A stretch of DNA of 64,000 nucleotides. Origin: Gaiellasilicea sp963761905 (GTDB lineage: Bacteria; Actinomycetota; Thermoleophilia; Gaiellales; Gaiellaceae). Location of the stretch: assembly GCA_963761905.1 (NCBI GenBank), contig CAVXIQ010000006.1:769045-833044 (forward strand), written 5' to 3'. The notes under the pieces were generated by a model that saw nothing but the letters and a program-made list of their open reading frames with translations, made no database searches and was not told the DNA's origin. The position numbers and the translations under genes were made by a program. Position 1 is the first letter of the stretch. The number at the start of each line of letters is the position of its first letter. Shown here piece by piece: positions 25,841 to 36,087 of this stretch.

Positions 25841-26893
25841 ATGCGCGTCGGGATCAGCCTGCTCACCCTCGTTCCGGGTGAGGTCGGCGGCTCGGAGACC
25901 TACGTGCGCGGGCTGGCCGGCGGGCTGGCCGAGGTCGGCACGCTCGAGTATCTCGCCCTCGTGCCGCCCGTCGCCGCCGGCGCCGGACAGGGCCTCCCGG
26001 AGTCGGTCGTGACGGAGTACCGCGCCGCGCGCACGATGCGCGAGCGGATGGCGGCGATGGCCCTCGCCGCCGCGAGACCCGGCCCCTTGCGTCGCCGCTA
26101 CGAGGGGCTCGACGTCGTCCACTACGCGCTGACGATCCAGCTGCCGCGCCTGGGACTCCCGAAGGCCGTAACGATCCAGGATCTCCAGCACCTCGACCTG
26201 CCGCAGCTCTTCAGTCGTGCCGAGCGCCGTTTTCGCAGGCACGCGTACGAGGCGTCGGTGCGGAGCGCGGACGCCGTGATCGTGCCGTCGCAGTTCGTCC
26301 GCCGCGGGATCGTCGAGCATCTCGGCGTTCCGCCCGAGCGGGTGCACTCGATTCCCCACGGCGTGGATCACGACCGCTTCTTCCCGACGGGGGAGCCGCG
26401 CGAGGCGTTCCTGCTCTACCCGGCGCGGCCCTGGCCGCACAAGAACCACGAGCGGCTCTTCGAGGCGTTCGCGCTGTTACGACGCGAGCGGCCCGAGCTC
26501 GAGCTCGTCCTGACGGGCGGCGGTCACGAGCGGCGCGCGGTACCGGAGGGCGTCACCGTGAGGGGCCTGATCTCAGTCGACGAGCTCGTCTCGCTCTACC
26601 GGCGCGCCGCCTGCCTCGTCTTTCCGAGCTTGTACGAAGGCTTCGGCTACCCGCCGCTCGAGGCGATGGCGTGCGGCTGTCCGGTCGCAGCCTCGAACGC
26701 CGGCTCGCTTCCCGAGGCGGTCGGCGATGCCGCGGCCACCTTCGACCCGACCGACGCCGAGGACATCGCGGCGGTCGTCGCCGCGGTGCTGGAGAGCCCG
26801 GAGCGCCTCGTCGCGGCCGGGCTCGAGCGGGTGGCGCAGTTCACCTGGGCCGAAACCGCACGCCGCCACGAGGCCGTCTACCGCTCGTTGTAA
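25841..26893 (+). CDS. GT4 glycosyltransferase
   Basis: The ATG at 25841 gives a 350-residue intact GT4 protein, divergent from the nine-gene operon with only 37 bases between starts. Landmarks are 'TLVPGEVGGSETYVRGLAGG' at the N-terminus, 'YPARPWPHKNHERLFEAFAL' and 'FPSLYEGFGYPPLEAMACGC'. This pattern is common for mannosyltransferases of the WbaZ/Mtf type, but specificity is not certain. Confidence 0.85.
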   Translation: MRVGISLLTLVPGEVGGSETYVRGLAGGLAEVGTLEYLALVPPVAAGAGQGLPESVVTEYRAARTMRERMAAMALAAARPGPLRRRYEGLDVVHYALTIQLPRLGLPKAVTIQDLQHLDLPQLFSRAERRFRRHAYEASVRSADAVIVPSQFVRRGIVEHLGVPPERVHSIPHGVDHDRFFPTGEPREAFLLYPARPWPHKNHERLFEAFALLRRERPELELVLTGGGHERRAVPEGVTVRGLISVDELVSLYRRAACLVFPSLYEGFGYPPLEAMACGCPVAASNAGSLPEAVGDAAATFDPTDAEDIAAVVAAVLESPERLVAAGLERVAQFTWAETARRHEAVYRSL

Positions 26894-26917
26894 GCCGACT
26901 CTCGTCGGGCGATCGAC

Positions 26918-27673
26918 GTGGACACGTGCCGCTATCTTGCGCCGGTGCCGAGCTCGACCACACCGAACGAGTCGTTGCCGCCGATCCGCGACGACGTCCG
27001 CACCATCGCCTGGTGGCTGACCGTTGGCTTCGTCGTCGGCGGGGTCGTCGGCGGGATCGTCGGCGGTGTCGGCGGGCGGGTGGTGATGCTCGTCCTGCGG
27101 CTCGCCTCCGACGCCGGCGGGCTCGTCTCCGACGACGGCTTCACGATCGGGCAGCTCACGCTGTTCGACTCCCTGCAGTTGTATGCCGGAATGGCGCTGG
27201 CAGGCGCGCTCAACGGCGTCGCCTACGTGGCGGCGCGACGGCTACTGCCCACACGCGGGCGCACCCTGCTCTGGGGATTGCTGGGCGCGGCCATCGTCGG
27301 GAGCCAGGTGGTCAAGACCGACGGAGTCGACTTCAACGTGCTCGAGCCGCGCTGGTTCGCGATCGCCGGCTTCGTCGCGCTGCCGGGGCTGGCCGCGCTT
27401 GCGATCGCCTGGGCCATCGAGCGCAGCGCGCAGGTCGAGCCCTGGAGCTGCTCGCCGTGGTTCGCGCTGCTCCTCGTGCCCGCTCTCCCCGGCCTGCTCG
27501 CCGCGCCGCTCCTCCTGCTGGGCGCTGGGCTGACCCTGGCGCTCGGACGGATCGTGGCGTTGCGCCGGCTGCCGGAACGGGCGCTGCCGCAGCTGCTCGC
27601 GCTCGCGTTCGTCGCAATCGTGATCCTCGCCGGCAGCGTCGATCTCGCACAGGACGCGGCCGAGCTGCTCTAG
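26918..27673 (+). CDS. Polytopic membrane protein, unknown function
   Basis: The protein of up to 251 residues has about six membrane helices, one of them the glycine-rich 'GFVVGGVVGGIVGGVGGRVV' near residue 38. A GTG at 26945 would shorten it by nine residues and may be the true start. No family is recognised. It converges with the GT2 gene that ends at 27670, sharing four bases. It is not clearly part of the GT operons around it. Confidence 0.55.
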   Translation: MDTCRYLAPVPSSTTPNESLPPIRDDVRTIAWWLTVGFVVGGVVGGIVGGVGGRVVMLVLRLASDAGGLVSDDGFTIGQLTLFDSLQLYAGMALAGALNGVAYVAARRLLPTRGRTLLWGLLGAAIVGSQVVKTDGVDFNVLEPRWFAIAGFVALPGLAALAIAWAIERSAQVEPWSCSPWFALLLVPALPGLLAAPLLLLGAGLTLALGRIVALRRLPERALPQLLALAFVAIVILAGSVDLAQDAAELL

Positions 27674-28548
27674 CGGCGGCCCATCCGGCCGCGGCGGTAG
27701 TCGCGCCAGGCGCGGATCACCGTCCAGACTGCAGCGCGGCGCTTCGGGTGCATGAGCGCCTGGACGAGGTGCGTGGAGACGATGATTCCTCGCCGCACGC
27801 CGGTGTGGCCCGTCGTCAGGGGCAGTCGCCGCTCGCAGACGGCGAGCATGTTCCGGCAGTGGTAGTAGAGGCTCGTCGTCGAGGCGGCGCCGCCGGTGGA
27901 CGCCGAGACGCGATGCCACGACCGCGCCGAGGGCACGAAGACGACGCGGAGACCGGCAGTGCGAATCCGCAGGCACCAGTCCACGTCCTCCAGGTAGGCG
28001 AAGAGCTCCTCGTCGAGCAGGCCGACACGGTCGATCGCCTCGCGCGAGACCGCGAGCAGCGCTCCCGTGCCCCAGTCGACGTCGCGTTCCTCGTCGAAGC
28101 TGCCGTCGTCGCGCTTGCCGGAGCCGCGGACGCGGCCGCTGTAGCCGACCCTGGGCTCGAAGCTGCCGCCGGCGTACCAGATCACGTCCGGCGGCTCCGC
28201 GACGTAGACCTTGCCGGCGAGCGCGCCCGCATCCGGATGACGCGCGGCCGCGGCCGAGAGCGCGTCGACGAGGTCGGGCGCCACGGTCGAGTCGTTGTTG
28301 ACGAGCACGACCCAGTCCGTGCCGCGGTCGAGTGCCCGGCGGATGCCGACGTTGCAGCCGGCCGCGAAGCCGAGGTTGACGCCGGCGCGGATCAGCTCGA
28401 CGTCCGGGAAGCGCTCCTCGATCGCCTCCGGCGAGCCGTCGGCTGAGCCGTTGTCGACGACCACCGTCTCTACGCCGGCGAGCGACTCCAGGCACGTCAG
28501 CGTGTCCTCGCGACCGTTCCACGACAGCACGACGGCCGTGATCCGCAC
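27670..28548 (-). CDS. GT2 glycosyltransferase (rhamnosyltransferase-like)
   Basis: The GTG at 28548 shares one base with the stop of the methyltransferase. The 292-residue protein shows all GT-A landmarks: 'VVLSWNGREDTLTCLESL', 'VVVDNGSADGSPE', the metal-binding 'WVVLVNNDSTVAPDL', 'GTGALLAVSREAIDRVGLLD' and 'EELFAYLEDVDWCLRI'. The E-D-V-D-W motif is typical for the rhamnosyltransferase/WbbL group. It ends an operon with the methyltransferase and the MurJ-like flippase. Confidence 0.85.
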   Translation of the reverse strand: MRITAVVLSWNGREDTLTCLESLAGVETVVVDNGSADGSPEAIEERFPDVELIRAGVNLGFAAGCNVGIRRALDRGTDWVVLVNNDSTVAPDLVDALSAAAARHPDAGALAGKVYVAEPPDVIWYAGGSFEPRVGYSGRVRGSGKRDDGSFDEERDVDWGTGALLAVSREAIDRVGLLDEELFAYLEDVDWCLRIRTAGLRVVFVPSARSWHRVSASTGGAASTTSLYYHCRNMLAVCERRLPLTTGHTGVRRGIIVSTHLVQALMHPKRRAAVWTVIRAWRDYRRGRMGRR

Positions 28549-29291
28549 TAGCGGCGTTTGAAGTGCGCGATCGACCCCGCGTCCGGCTGCCGCTCGAGCT
28601 CCGGATCGGCGCCGACCTCGCTCATCAGCCTGACGACACCGGGATAGTGGTTTCCGTAGCCGTGGGTGTCGACGGCGTCGTGGAAGAGGAGGCTGCCTCC
28701 CGGCGCGACGAGCTCTCGCCAGCGGAGGTAGTCGGCGCGCGCGCCCTCGTAGCTGTGGTCGCCGTCGACGAAGACGAGCTCGGGGGCGCGGGGCGGCGGC
28801 TCCGCGGTGCGCGAGTCGGCGACGAGGAGGTGGACGCGCTCGGTCAGCCCGAAGCGCTCGAGCGCCGCGCGCAGGTCGGCGTCGAGCTCGGGCCCGCTCA
28901 GGTCGGCGCGCAGCGCGACGTGGAGGTCGTACGACCAGAGCTCGGCGCCCTCCGGCAACGCGCTCGCGAGGAGAAGCGTGCTCCCGCCCTTGAAGCGGCC
29001 GATCTCGGCGACGGCCGCGCCGGGCGAGACGTTGCGCGCGAGCCGGTAGAGGAGCGCCGCCTCGTCGAGCTGGAGCGAGGCGATCCCGTGGCTGAGCTGG
29101 TTCGAGGAGAAGAGAAACGCGAGATCCTCGAAGCCGGCGAGCCGCTCCGGCCAGCGCTCGACAGTCGAGTAGCGCGCGCGACCCGGATCGTCGAGCACGG
29201 CCGCGTGGATCAGGTTCTTCCCTGCCGAGGTGCGGCCGGCTCGCGCGACGGCGCGCTTGATCTGCTCGCGGAGCATCGTCTCGATTTGCAC
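28548..29291 (-). CDS. SAM-dependent methyltransferase (Methyltransf_24 type)
   Basis: The start is a GTG at 29291 or an ATG at 29276; the protein has about 247 residues. Motif I is 'AAVAEIGRFKGGSTLLLASA', strand 2 gives 'ELWSYDLHVALR', and 'PELVFVDGDHSYEGARADY' is the hallmark of the Methyltransf_24/cephalosporin hydroxylase-like group found in surface-glycan clusters. A sugar O-methylation role is plausible by context. Confidence 0.8.
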   Translation of the reverse strand: MQIETMLREQIKRAVARAGRTSAGKNLIHAAVLDDPGRARYSTVERWPERLAGFEDLAFLFSSNQLSHGIASLQLDEAALLYRLARNVSPGAAVAEIGRFKGGSTLLLASALPEGAELWSYDLHVALRADLSGPELDADLRAALERFGLTERVHLLVADSRTAEPPPRAPELVFVDGDHSYEGARADYLRWRELVAPGGSLLFHDAVDTHGYGNHYPGVVRLMSEVGADPELERQPDAGSIAHFKRR

Positions 29292-29301
29292 GGGCGCGAC
29301 T

Positions 29302-30779
29302 CTAGTCGAGCGCCCGCAGATAGGCCCACGCGTCGCGGAGGCCGAGCGAGCGGGTGGCGACCAGCAGCGCGGCGAAGAGCGCGAGCCCGGCGAGCGAGGC
29401 GACGACCGCGCCCGCGACCACGTCGGCCGCGCCGAACGCGAGCACCGCGAGTCCTCCGGTCGCAAGCGCGGCGAGCCCGAGCCCCCGAGCCACGCCGGTC
29501 AAGACCGGCATCGAGAGCAGCGCCAGGAGCGCGACGAGGATCGCGAGCGTCGTGATCGGTGAGCGCGACGACGGCGCCGTCCAGCTCCCAGGCGTCGATC
29601 GCGAGCCACGCGACGAGCACGTGCAGCGCGAGCGTCGCGATCGCGACAGCCGGCAACCGGCGCTCGCGCGCGGCGACGAAGAGGAGCGGGAACGTGATCG
29701 TGACCCCGACGGAGGCGGCCATCCAGAGCCCGAGGAGCGCGATCAGCCGCCCCAGCTCGTTCCCCGTCTCGCCGCCGTACTCCGAGCCCAGCACGGCGCC
29801 GACGACGCGGTCGCCGACGAGCGCGAAGACGCCCGCCGCGGCCGCGACCGCCGCGAACGCGATCCACGAGGTGCGGACGACGTGCTCGGTCGCTCGCCTG
29901 TCGCCGAGCTCGCCGCGCGCGAGCGGGACGCTCGAGACGAGCCCGAGCGACGAGGCCGTGACCGCGACGAGGCTCGCCGCGACGAGGTAGGCGTACGTGA
30001 AGGTCGTGACGGCGCCGGTACCCAGCTCGGCGACGAAGCGGAGGCAGACGACGAAGAGCCCTTGGAGGACGAGCGGCAACGAGACGGCGCGCGCCAGCTC
30101 GGCGAGCCTGCGGCCGATCGCACCTGCTCCGAGCCGGCTGAGCGACGCGCGCCGAGCCAGCGCAACGGCCGGGATCGCGAAGGCGAGCGAGCCGTTCAGG
30201 AGCATCCCCCACGCGACGGCCGCGATCCCGTGCTCGTCGACGAGGAGCAGGATCAGCCCGATTCCCGCCGCGCTGCCCAGCGCGTAGCCCGCCGCCGCCG
30301 TGCCGTAGCTGTCGAAGGCGGCCAGGCCGCTCGCGGCGAGCGCGGCGTAGACCTGGGCGATCGCCGCAGGGACGACGTAGCGGAGCGTCTCGGCGGCCGT
30401 GTCCTGTGCGACCGCCGGCAGCCCGCCCGTCGAGCAGCCCGGCGAGCCAGTCGCTCGCGACGAGCGTCAGCACGAGCGCCGGCACCGCGATCACGGCGAG
30501 CGCAGCCGCGTAGGAGCCGAGCTCGCGCTCGAACGTCCCGGCCGCCCGTGCCCTGGCGAGCGGCGGCAGCACCGCGACGCGCATCGCGGTCCCGACGAGG
30601 ACGAGCACGAGGAAGACCGAGTAGGCGGCGAAGAAGCCGTCGGTCTCGGGCCCGCGGCCGAACTCCCGCGCGATCACGACGCCGACGACGGCGGAGAGGC
30701 CCGTGACGACGGCGAGCGAGACCGCCGTGAGGGCGCCGCTTGCGAGTGCGCTCCGGCGGGATGGGTCGGTACGCTGCAT
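29302..30779 (-). CDS. MurJ/MVF-type lipid-linked glycan flippase, two frameshifts
   Basis: The ATG at 30779 gives QRTDPSRRSALASGALTAV. The motif 'FGRGPETDGFFAAYSVFL' is the conserved helix-1/2 region of the MurJ/MviN family. Extra bases near 30413 and 29557 shift the frame; the three parts together give about 491 residues and about 14 helices, the normal size of the family. In this locus it most likely flips a glycan intermediate rather than lipid II, but cannot be told apart from MurJ by sequence alone. Confidence 0.75.
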
Positions 30780-30813
30780 CGGCCGCGAGAGCTTACGCCC
30801 GCGTCCCGAAATC

Positions 30814-31959
30814 ATGGCATCCGACTCGATCTGGCCCGAGAACGCCGTCGCCGAGCTCCGTCGGGAGTTCGCCGACGTCTACGCGGGCCGGACGACGCTC
30901 GTCACGGGCGCGGACGGCTTCATGGGCTCGCACCTCACCGACGCGCTCGTCGAGCTCGGCGCCGACGTGCACGCGTTCGTCCGCGCCACCTCGAGCGGCG
31001 CGCTGAACAACATCGGCCACCTCCGCGGGCGGATGAAGGTGCACTTCGCCGACCTGACCGACAAGAGCTCCGTCGACTACCTCGTCAAGGAGCTCCGCGA
31101 CACCGCCTCGGATCGGCCCTACATCTTCCATCTGGGCGCGCAGGCGCACGTGGGCGAGTCGTGGCACCGGCCCTACGAGACGGTGATGGCGAACACGATC
31201 GGAACGCTGAACCTGCTCCAGTCCGTGGTCGACTGGGGGCTCGAGCTGGAGAAGTTCGACACCGCGGGCACCTCGGAGGAGTACGGCAACGTGCGCGAGG
31301 CGGTCGCGCATCACCACGACTTCGACGACGCCGGCGGACTGATCCTCCACGAGCGCTCGCCGATCAACCCGAAGTCGATCTATGCGACCGCGAAGGTCGC
31401 CGCCGACTTCCTGACGATGAACTACCACGACGCGTTCGGCGTCCCGGGCGTCGTGACGCGGATGTTCAACAACTACGGCCCGCGCCAGAACCCGCGCTAC
31501 GTCACCGGCACGATCATCACGCAGGCGCTCGAGCGGCCCGAGATCGAGCTCGGCGCGCTCGAGCCGCTGCGCGACTTCTGCTTCTGCACCGACGGTGTTC
31601 GTGGGCACCTCACCGTCGCCGCGAAGGGCGTGCCCGGCGACGTCTACGTCTACGGCCAGGGCTCGAACATCTCGATGGCCGACTGGTGCGACCTGATCCT
31701 GCGCACGGGCGTCGAGCACGGCTACTGGCCGGACGACCGCCACGTCGTCACGAACGCGTCGCGGCTGCGTCCGGGCGTCACCGACGTGCTGGCGCTCAAG
31801 GTCGGCTACGAGAAGCTCCACCGCGAGACGGGCTGGGAGCCGCAGGTCTCGTGGGAGGAGGGCGTCCTCCGGACGATCGCCTGGTACGCCGAGAACCGCG
31901 CCCGCTGGCTCGGGCGCGTCGACTGGCAGACCGCCAAGCCGTCAACACTCTCCTCATAG
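30814..31959 (+). CDS. Extended-SDR sugar-nucleotide 4,6-dehydratase-like enzyme
   Basis: The ATG at 30814 gives 381 residues. NAD(P) binding is shown by TGADGFMGSH (31-40), the active-site segment by GTSEEYGN (152-159) and the catalytic pair by Tyr190 and Lys194 in SIYATAKVAAD. 'RMFNNYGPRQNPRYVTGTII' is typical of the GDP-mannose and dTDP-glucose 4,6-dehydratase branch. Since the next gene resembles GDP-fucose synthase, a GDP-mannose 4,6-dehydratase role is the favoured but unproven reading. Confidence 0.8.
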   Translation: MASDSIWPENAVAELRREFADVYAGRTTLVTGADGFMGSHLTDALVELGADVHAFVRATSSGALNNIGHLRGRMKVHFADLTDKSSVDYLVKELRDTASDRPYIFHLGAQAHVGESWHRPYETVMANTIGTLNLLQSVVDWGLELEKFDTAGTSEEYGNVREAVAHHHDFDDAGGLILHERSPINPKSIYATAKVAADFLTMNYHDAFGVPGVVTRMFNNYGPRQNPRYVTGTIITQALERPEIELGALEPLRDFCFCTDGVRGHLTVAAKGVPGDVYVYGQGSNISMADWCDLILRTGVEHGYWPDDRHVVTNASRLRPGVTDVLALKVGYEKLHRETGWEPQVSWEEGVLRTIAWYAENRARWLGRVDWQTAKPSTLSS

Positions 31960-31980
31960 GAGCCGGTTAGGCTCTCCCCG

Positions 31981-32902
31981 ATGCGAGCGCTCGTCACAGG
32001 TGGAGGCGGCTTTCTCGGCTCGCACCTCGTCGAGCGACTGCGCGACGACGGGCACGACGTCTTCGTCGCGCGGCGGCTCGACTACGACCTGACCTCGATG
32101 GACGACGCGGCGCGCCTGTTCGCCGACGCCGAGCCGGAGCTCGTCTTCCACCTCGCCGCCGAGGTCGGCGGGATCGGCGCGAACCGCGCGAACCCCGGCC
32201 GCTACTGGTACGCGAACCTGCTGATGGGCGCCCACGTGCTCGAGCAGAGCCCGCCTCCACGAGACGGCCAAGCTCGTCGCGCTCGGGACGATCTGCGAGT
32301 ACCCGAAGCTGACCCCGGTGCCGTTCAGCGAGGACGACCTCTGGAACGGCTATCCGGAGGAGACGAACGCGCCGTACGGGATCGCGAAGAAGGCGCTGCT
32401 CGTCGGCGGTCAGGCCTATCGCGACCAGTACGGGTCGAACGTCGTCCACCTGCTGCCGGTCAACCTCTACGGGCCCGGCGACAACTTCGACGCTGCGACG
32501 GCGCACGTGATCCCGGATCTGATCCGGAAGATGCACGAGTCGCCCGAGCGGATCGTCCTCTTCGGCGACGGCTCCCCGACCCGCGAGTTCCTCTACGTCG
32601 ACGACGCGGTGGAGGGGATCGTCGCGGCCGCCGAGCGCTACGACGGCGCCGAGCCCGTGAACCTCGGCTCCGGGGTCGAGATCGCGATCCGCGACCTCGT
32701 CGAGCTCGTCGCCGAGCTCTCCGGCTTCGAGGGCGAGGTCGTCTGGGACGAGTCGAAGCCGAACGGGCAGCCGCGGCGGCGCCTGGACGTGACGCGCGCC
32801 GAGCAGCTGTTCGGCTTCCGCGCGCAGACCGACTTTCGCGAGGGGCTCGAGCGGACGATCGCCTGGTACCGCGAGAACGCCCCGGCGCATGTCTCCACCT
32901 GA
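31981..32902 (+). CDS. GDP-L-fucose-synthase-like epimerase/reductase, one frameshift
   Basis: The ATG at 31981 lies 21 bases after the dehydratase. 'ALVTGGGGFLGSHLVERL' is the NADP-binding motif; 'AAEVGGIGANRANPGRYWYA' followed by 'NLLMGAHVLEQ' is a clear signature of the fcl/WcaG family. An extra A near 32248 shifts to 'RLHETAKLVALGTICEYPKL' and the rest, with 'NAPYGIAKKALL' as the Tyr-x3-Lys pair and 'NLYGPGDNFD'. Corrected length is about 306 residues, normal for the family. It would convert GDP-4-keto-6-deoxymannose to a 6-deoxyhexose. Confidence 0.8.
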
Positions 32903-34602
32903 GGCCGCGTCCGGGCAGACGCAGCTGCTCGAACGCGGGTGGAACGGGCTCTCCCACCTCGGCGCGTCGCTGACGCAGGCGGCGCTTCGGCTCGCCGACC
33001 GCCCGCTTCCCGTCCTCGCCGCGCTCGTGGCGGTCCAGTGGCTCGCCGTCCTCGCCTTCGCGCTCACGGTGCGCCACAACGGGCTCGTCTTCTACCAGGG
33101 CGGCGACCAGATCAACTACACGACGAACGCCTGGCTGCTCGGGGACGGGCTGCTCCCGCCGGCCATCCTCGGCTACGGCTGGCCGATGCTGCTCCTTCCG
33201 TTCGCGTGGCTCGCCGAGGCCGACTACGTCTCGTACCTGCCTTTCACGATGGCGCTGAACGTGCTCGTGCTCGGGCCGATCGCGCTCGCGTGCGTCTACG
33301 CGCTCGCCGCCCGGATCGGCGGACGCCTGCTCGGCCTCTGGGCCGCGGCGCTCTGGGTCGCCGCGCCGTTCCTGGCGATCCCGTTCTTCCGCTCCGACTA
33401 CCACGACCGCTACGTCGAGCAGTTCCTGCCGCAGGCGCTCGGGCTGACGGCGCTCGCCGACTTTCCCTCCATGGTCTGTCTCCTCGTCGCTGCCTGGCTC
33501 GCCGTGCGCGCGCTCGATGCGGGCGACTGGACGAACGCTGCACTCGCGGGTCTCGCCGCCGGCTTCGGGATCGCGATCAAGCCGGCCAACGTCCTCTTCC
33601 TCCTCGGGCCGGCGCTCCTCGTCCTCTTCGCGCGCCGCTTCCGGCTCGTCCTGCCGTATGCCGCCGGGCTCGGGCCGCCGCTCCTCGTGCTGCTCGTCTG
33701 GAAGGTGCGCGGGCTCGGCGACCTGCCGCTCTTCGCGCTCGAGGAGGTGCGCACGGCGGCCGGCGCGACGCTCGCGGCGCCGGTCGGCGTCAGTGTGGAC
33801 GTCAGTCGCTACGTCGATCTCGACTGGACGAACTTCCGCAGCAACATGGCCGAGCTGCGCGAGTTCTTCTGGAGCGCGCGCGTGCTCCAGTGGCTGCCGT
33901 TCGCAGGCGCGTTCGCCGTTGCGCGCCGGTCGCGTGCCGCTGGCGAGCCTCCTCACCGGCTGGTTCGCGGCCTTCCTCCTCGTCAAGGGAACGCCGCCGC
34001 AATCGACCGTCGAGAGCGGCAGCTTCTTCCGCCTTCTGATGCCGGCGTACCCGGCCTACTTCCTGCTCGGGGCGGCGTTGCCGTTGCTCGTCCCCGGCGT
34101 CGCGCGCCGGATTCCGGAGCGGCTGCTGCCCGGCCGGCCGGCGGCGATCTCCCGGCGCGTGCTCGCCGGAGCGGGGGTCGCCTTCGTCGTGCTGCCGTTG
34201 CTCGTGATCTCCCTCGTTCGGCCGCTCTCCCGCGAGCAGCCGGAGGCGATCACGATCGGGTCGATCCTGACGCCGGTCGACTCTTCGATCGAGGTCGACG
34301 TCCGGGCGGACGGAGCCCGCCGGACGCTCACCTGGACGCATCGGGACTTCGGCGCCACGAAGGTCTTCTACCGCGTCTTCCGCACCGCCGCGGACGGGCC
34401 CGACTTCGACTGCCTGGCCGAGGGATCGCCCGATTGTCGGCTCGAGATGCTGCCGCTCGGGTCGACGCGCGCGCCAGTCTTCAGCGACGGCTCGCCGCCG
34501 GCGAACGCGCGCTACCGGGTCGGCGTCGCGACGAACTGGCAGAACGACGCCGAGGGCGGCGACGTGATCGCGCTGAGCCCGCCGCTCGCCGCCAACCCGT
34601 GA
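32889..34602 (+). CDS. GT-C-like polytopic membrane protein, one frameshift
   Basis: The ATG at 32889 overlaps the preceding gene by 14 bases. The protein has about ten membrane helices with the first-loop segment 'VFYQGGDQINYTTNAWLLGD', in the place of the GT-C DE motif. A shift near 33930 leads to the last helices and a C-terminal beta domain ('RRTLTWTHRDFGATKVFYRV') likely outside the cell. Corrected length is about 570 residues. The overall design matches PMT/DUF2029-type glycosyltransferases using lipid-phosphate sugars; there is no closer match I can name. Confidence 0.65.
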
Positions 34603-34612
34603 CAGGGCAGTC

Positions 34613-36048
34613 GTGAGGCGAACCCCGGCTGCGCTCGAAGCGGGCGGGCTGCTCGGGCTCCTCGCAGCCGCGGCGCTGCTCTGCTCGCGCTCGCTCGAGC
34701 TCGGGGCGAGCTACGACGAGGGCGTCTACCTGGCGAGCGAGGAGGCTCTCGCACGGGGCGAGACGCTCGGCGAGCACGTCTTCGCCTCGCAGCCGCCGGG
34801 CTTCTACCTGCTCCTGCGGCTCGTTGTGCTCCTACCCGGCGACTCGCTCGACGAGGTTCGCGCGGTCTTCCTCGGCCTGGCGGTCGTCGGCGTCGCCGGA
34901 GCCTGGGGGCTGGGCCGGGCGCTCGCCGGCCCGACGGGCGGGTTCCTCGCGGGGCGGTCCTGCTCACTGCGCCCGCATACGCAGCCGAGTCGGTCCGGGT
35001 CGCCGCGGACACGGCCTCGATCGCGTTGGCGCTCGTCGGGCTCGCGCTCCTCGCCTGGGCGCTCCGCCGCGAGGTCGTGCCGCTCGCCGTCCTCGCCGGC
35101 GCGATCCTGGCCGCTGCGATCTCGGTGAAGCTCTTCGCCGCGACGGCGCTCGTGCCCGCGGTCGGCCTTCTCGTCGGCTTCCGCGCCGGCCGGCGGCTCG
35201 CGCTCGGCTGGCTCGCCGGAGGTCTCGGCGTCGTCCTCGCGCTCTTTGTCGTCCACGCGGGGAGCCTGGGGCCGATCTGGGACGACGTGGTCCGCTTCCA
35301 CAGGGAGGCGCGCCAAGGCGTCCCCGGCGTCGACTCGAACGCCGATCGGCTGGCCGAGGTCTTCCTGCGCAGCGGGCTCGTCTACTTCTGGCTCGTCGCC
35401 GCCGGGCTCCTCGTCTGGGTCCTCCGCCGCGGCCGCCCGCGGCTGCTCCTCCCACTCTGGCTGTGGGGCCTCACCGCCGCCGGGTTCCTCCTCTGGCACC
35501 GCCCGCTGATCGACCATCACTTCGTCCTGATCGCTGCGTCCTTCGCCGTCCCGGCCGGAGCTTCGCTGCATCTGGAGGGGCTCCCGCGGCGGCGGTCGCG
35601 GGTCGCCGCAGCCGCGCTCGCCCTCGTGCTCGCGGCGGGCTACGCGCAGCAGTGGCGCCGGATCGAGCGGCTGCCGGGCGACGATCCCCGCCTCGCGCCC
35701 GTCGTCGCGGCGGTGGCGGCGGCCACGGAGCCGGGCGAGGCGATCGTCTCTGATCTCCCGCTCGTCGCCTACCTCGCCGAGCGGCCGCTGCCGGGCGAGC
35801 TCGTCGACACGTCGGTCGTCCGCTTCCGCTCGGGCTCGCTCGACGCGGCGTGCGTGCTCGGCGCGGCAGACGCGTCAGGTGCACGGCTCGTCGTCGCCGG
35901 CCGCGCGTTCCGGATCCAGCCGGGCGTCCTCGCCGCGCTTCAGGCCCGCTTCCCCGAGCAGCGCGACGTCGCCGGGATCACTCTCCTCGAGCGCTCTCCC
36001 GCTGCTGCTCGAGCAGCGCGACGCGCTGCGCCAGGATCGTGCTCTTAG
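34613..36048 (+). CDS. GT39/ArnT-like GT-C glycosyltransferase, one frameshift
   Basis: The GTG at 34613 opens a protein with 'GASYDEGVYLASEEALARGE' followed by 'FASQPPGFYLLLRL'. This is the classic DE-loop and PP-x-x-Y motif of PMT_2/ArnT enzymes. A missing base near 34953 joins to 'AVLLTAPAYAAESVRVAADT' and eight further helices. Corrected length is about 478 residues. The last 14 codons are inside the first copy of a 41-base repeat whose second copy belongs to the convergent gene, so the C-terminus RSPAAARAARRAAPGSCS may be a recent addition. Confidence 0.75.
36005..36045. repeat. 41-base direct repeat, copy 1
   Basis: This copy differs from 36178-36218 at one base (G36023 versus C36196). 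Here it is the 3' end of the plus-strand GT39-like gene, but its minus strand would read TILAQRVALLEQ, the C-terminus of the DUF2304 gene. Confidence 0.85.
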
Positions 36049-36049
36049 C

Positions 36050-36074
36050 GTGGGGGAAACCATGTTTCCCCCAC
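36050..36074. terminator. Bidirectional hairpin terminator
   Basis: GTGGGGGAAA (36050-36059) and TTTCCCCCAC (36065-36074) form a perfect 10-base stem with a 5-base loop, just after the stop of the plus-strand operon and before the end of the minus-strand DUF2304 gene. The T-rich arm gives it an intrinsic-terminator look on both strands. Confidence 0.75.
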
Positions 36075-36087
36075 GTGCCCCCTTCTT

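Noticed and set aside
29302..30779. Calling the MurJ-like gene murJ
   Set aside because: Family membership is clear, but the glycan-locus context makes a housekeeping lipid II role uncertain, so no symbol was given.
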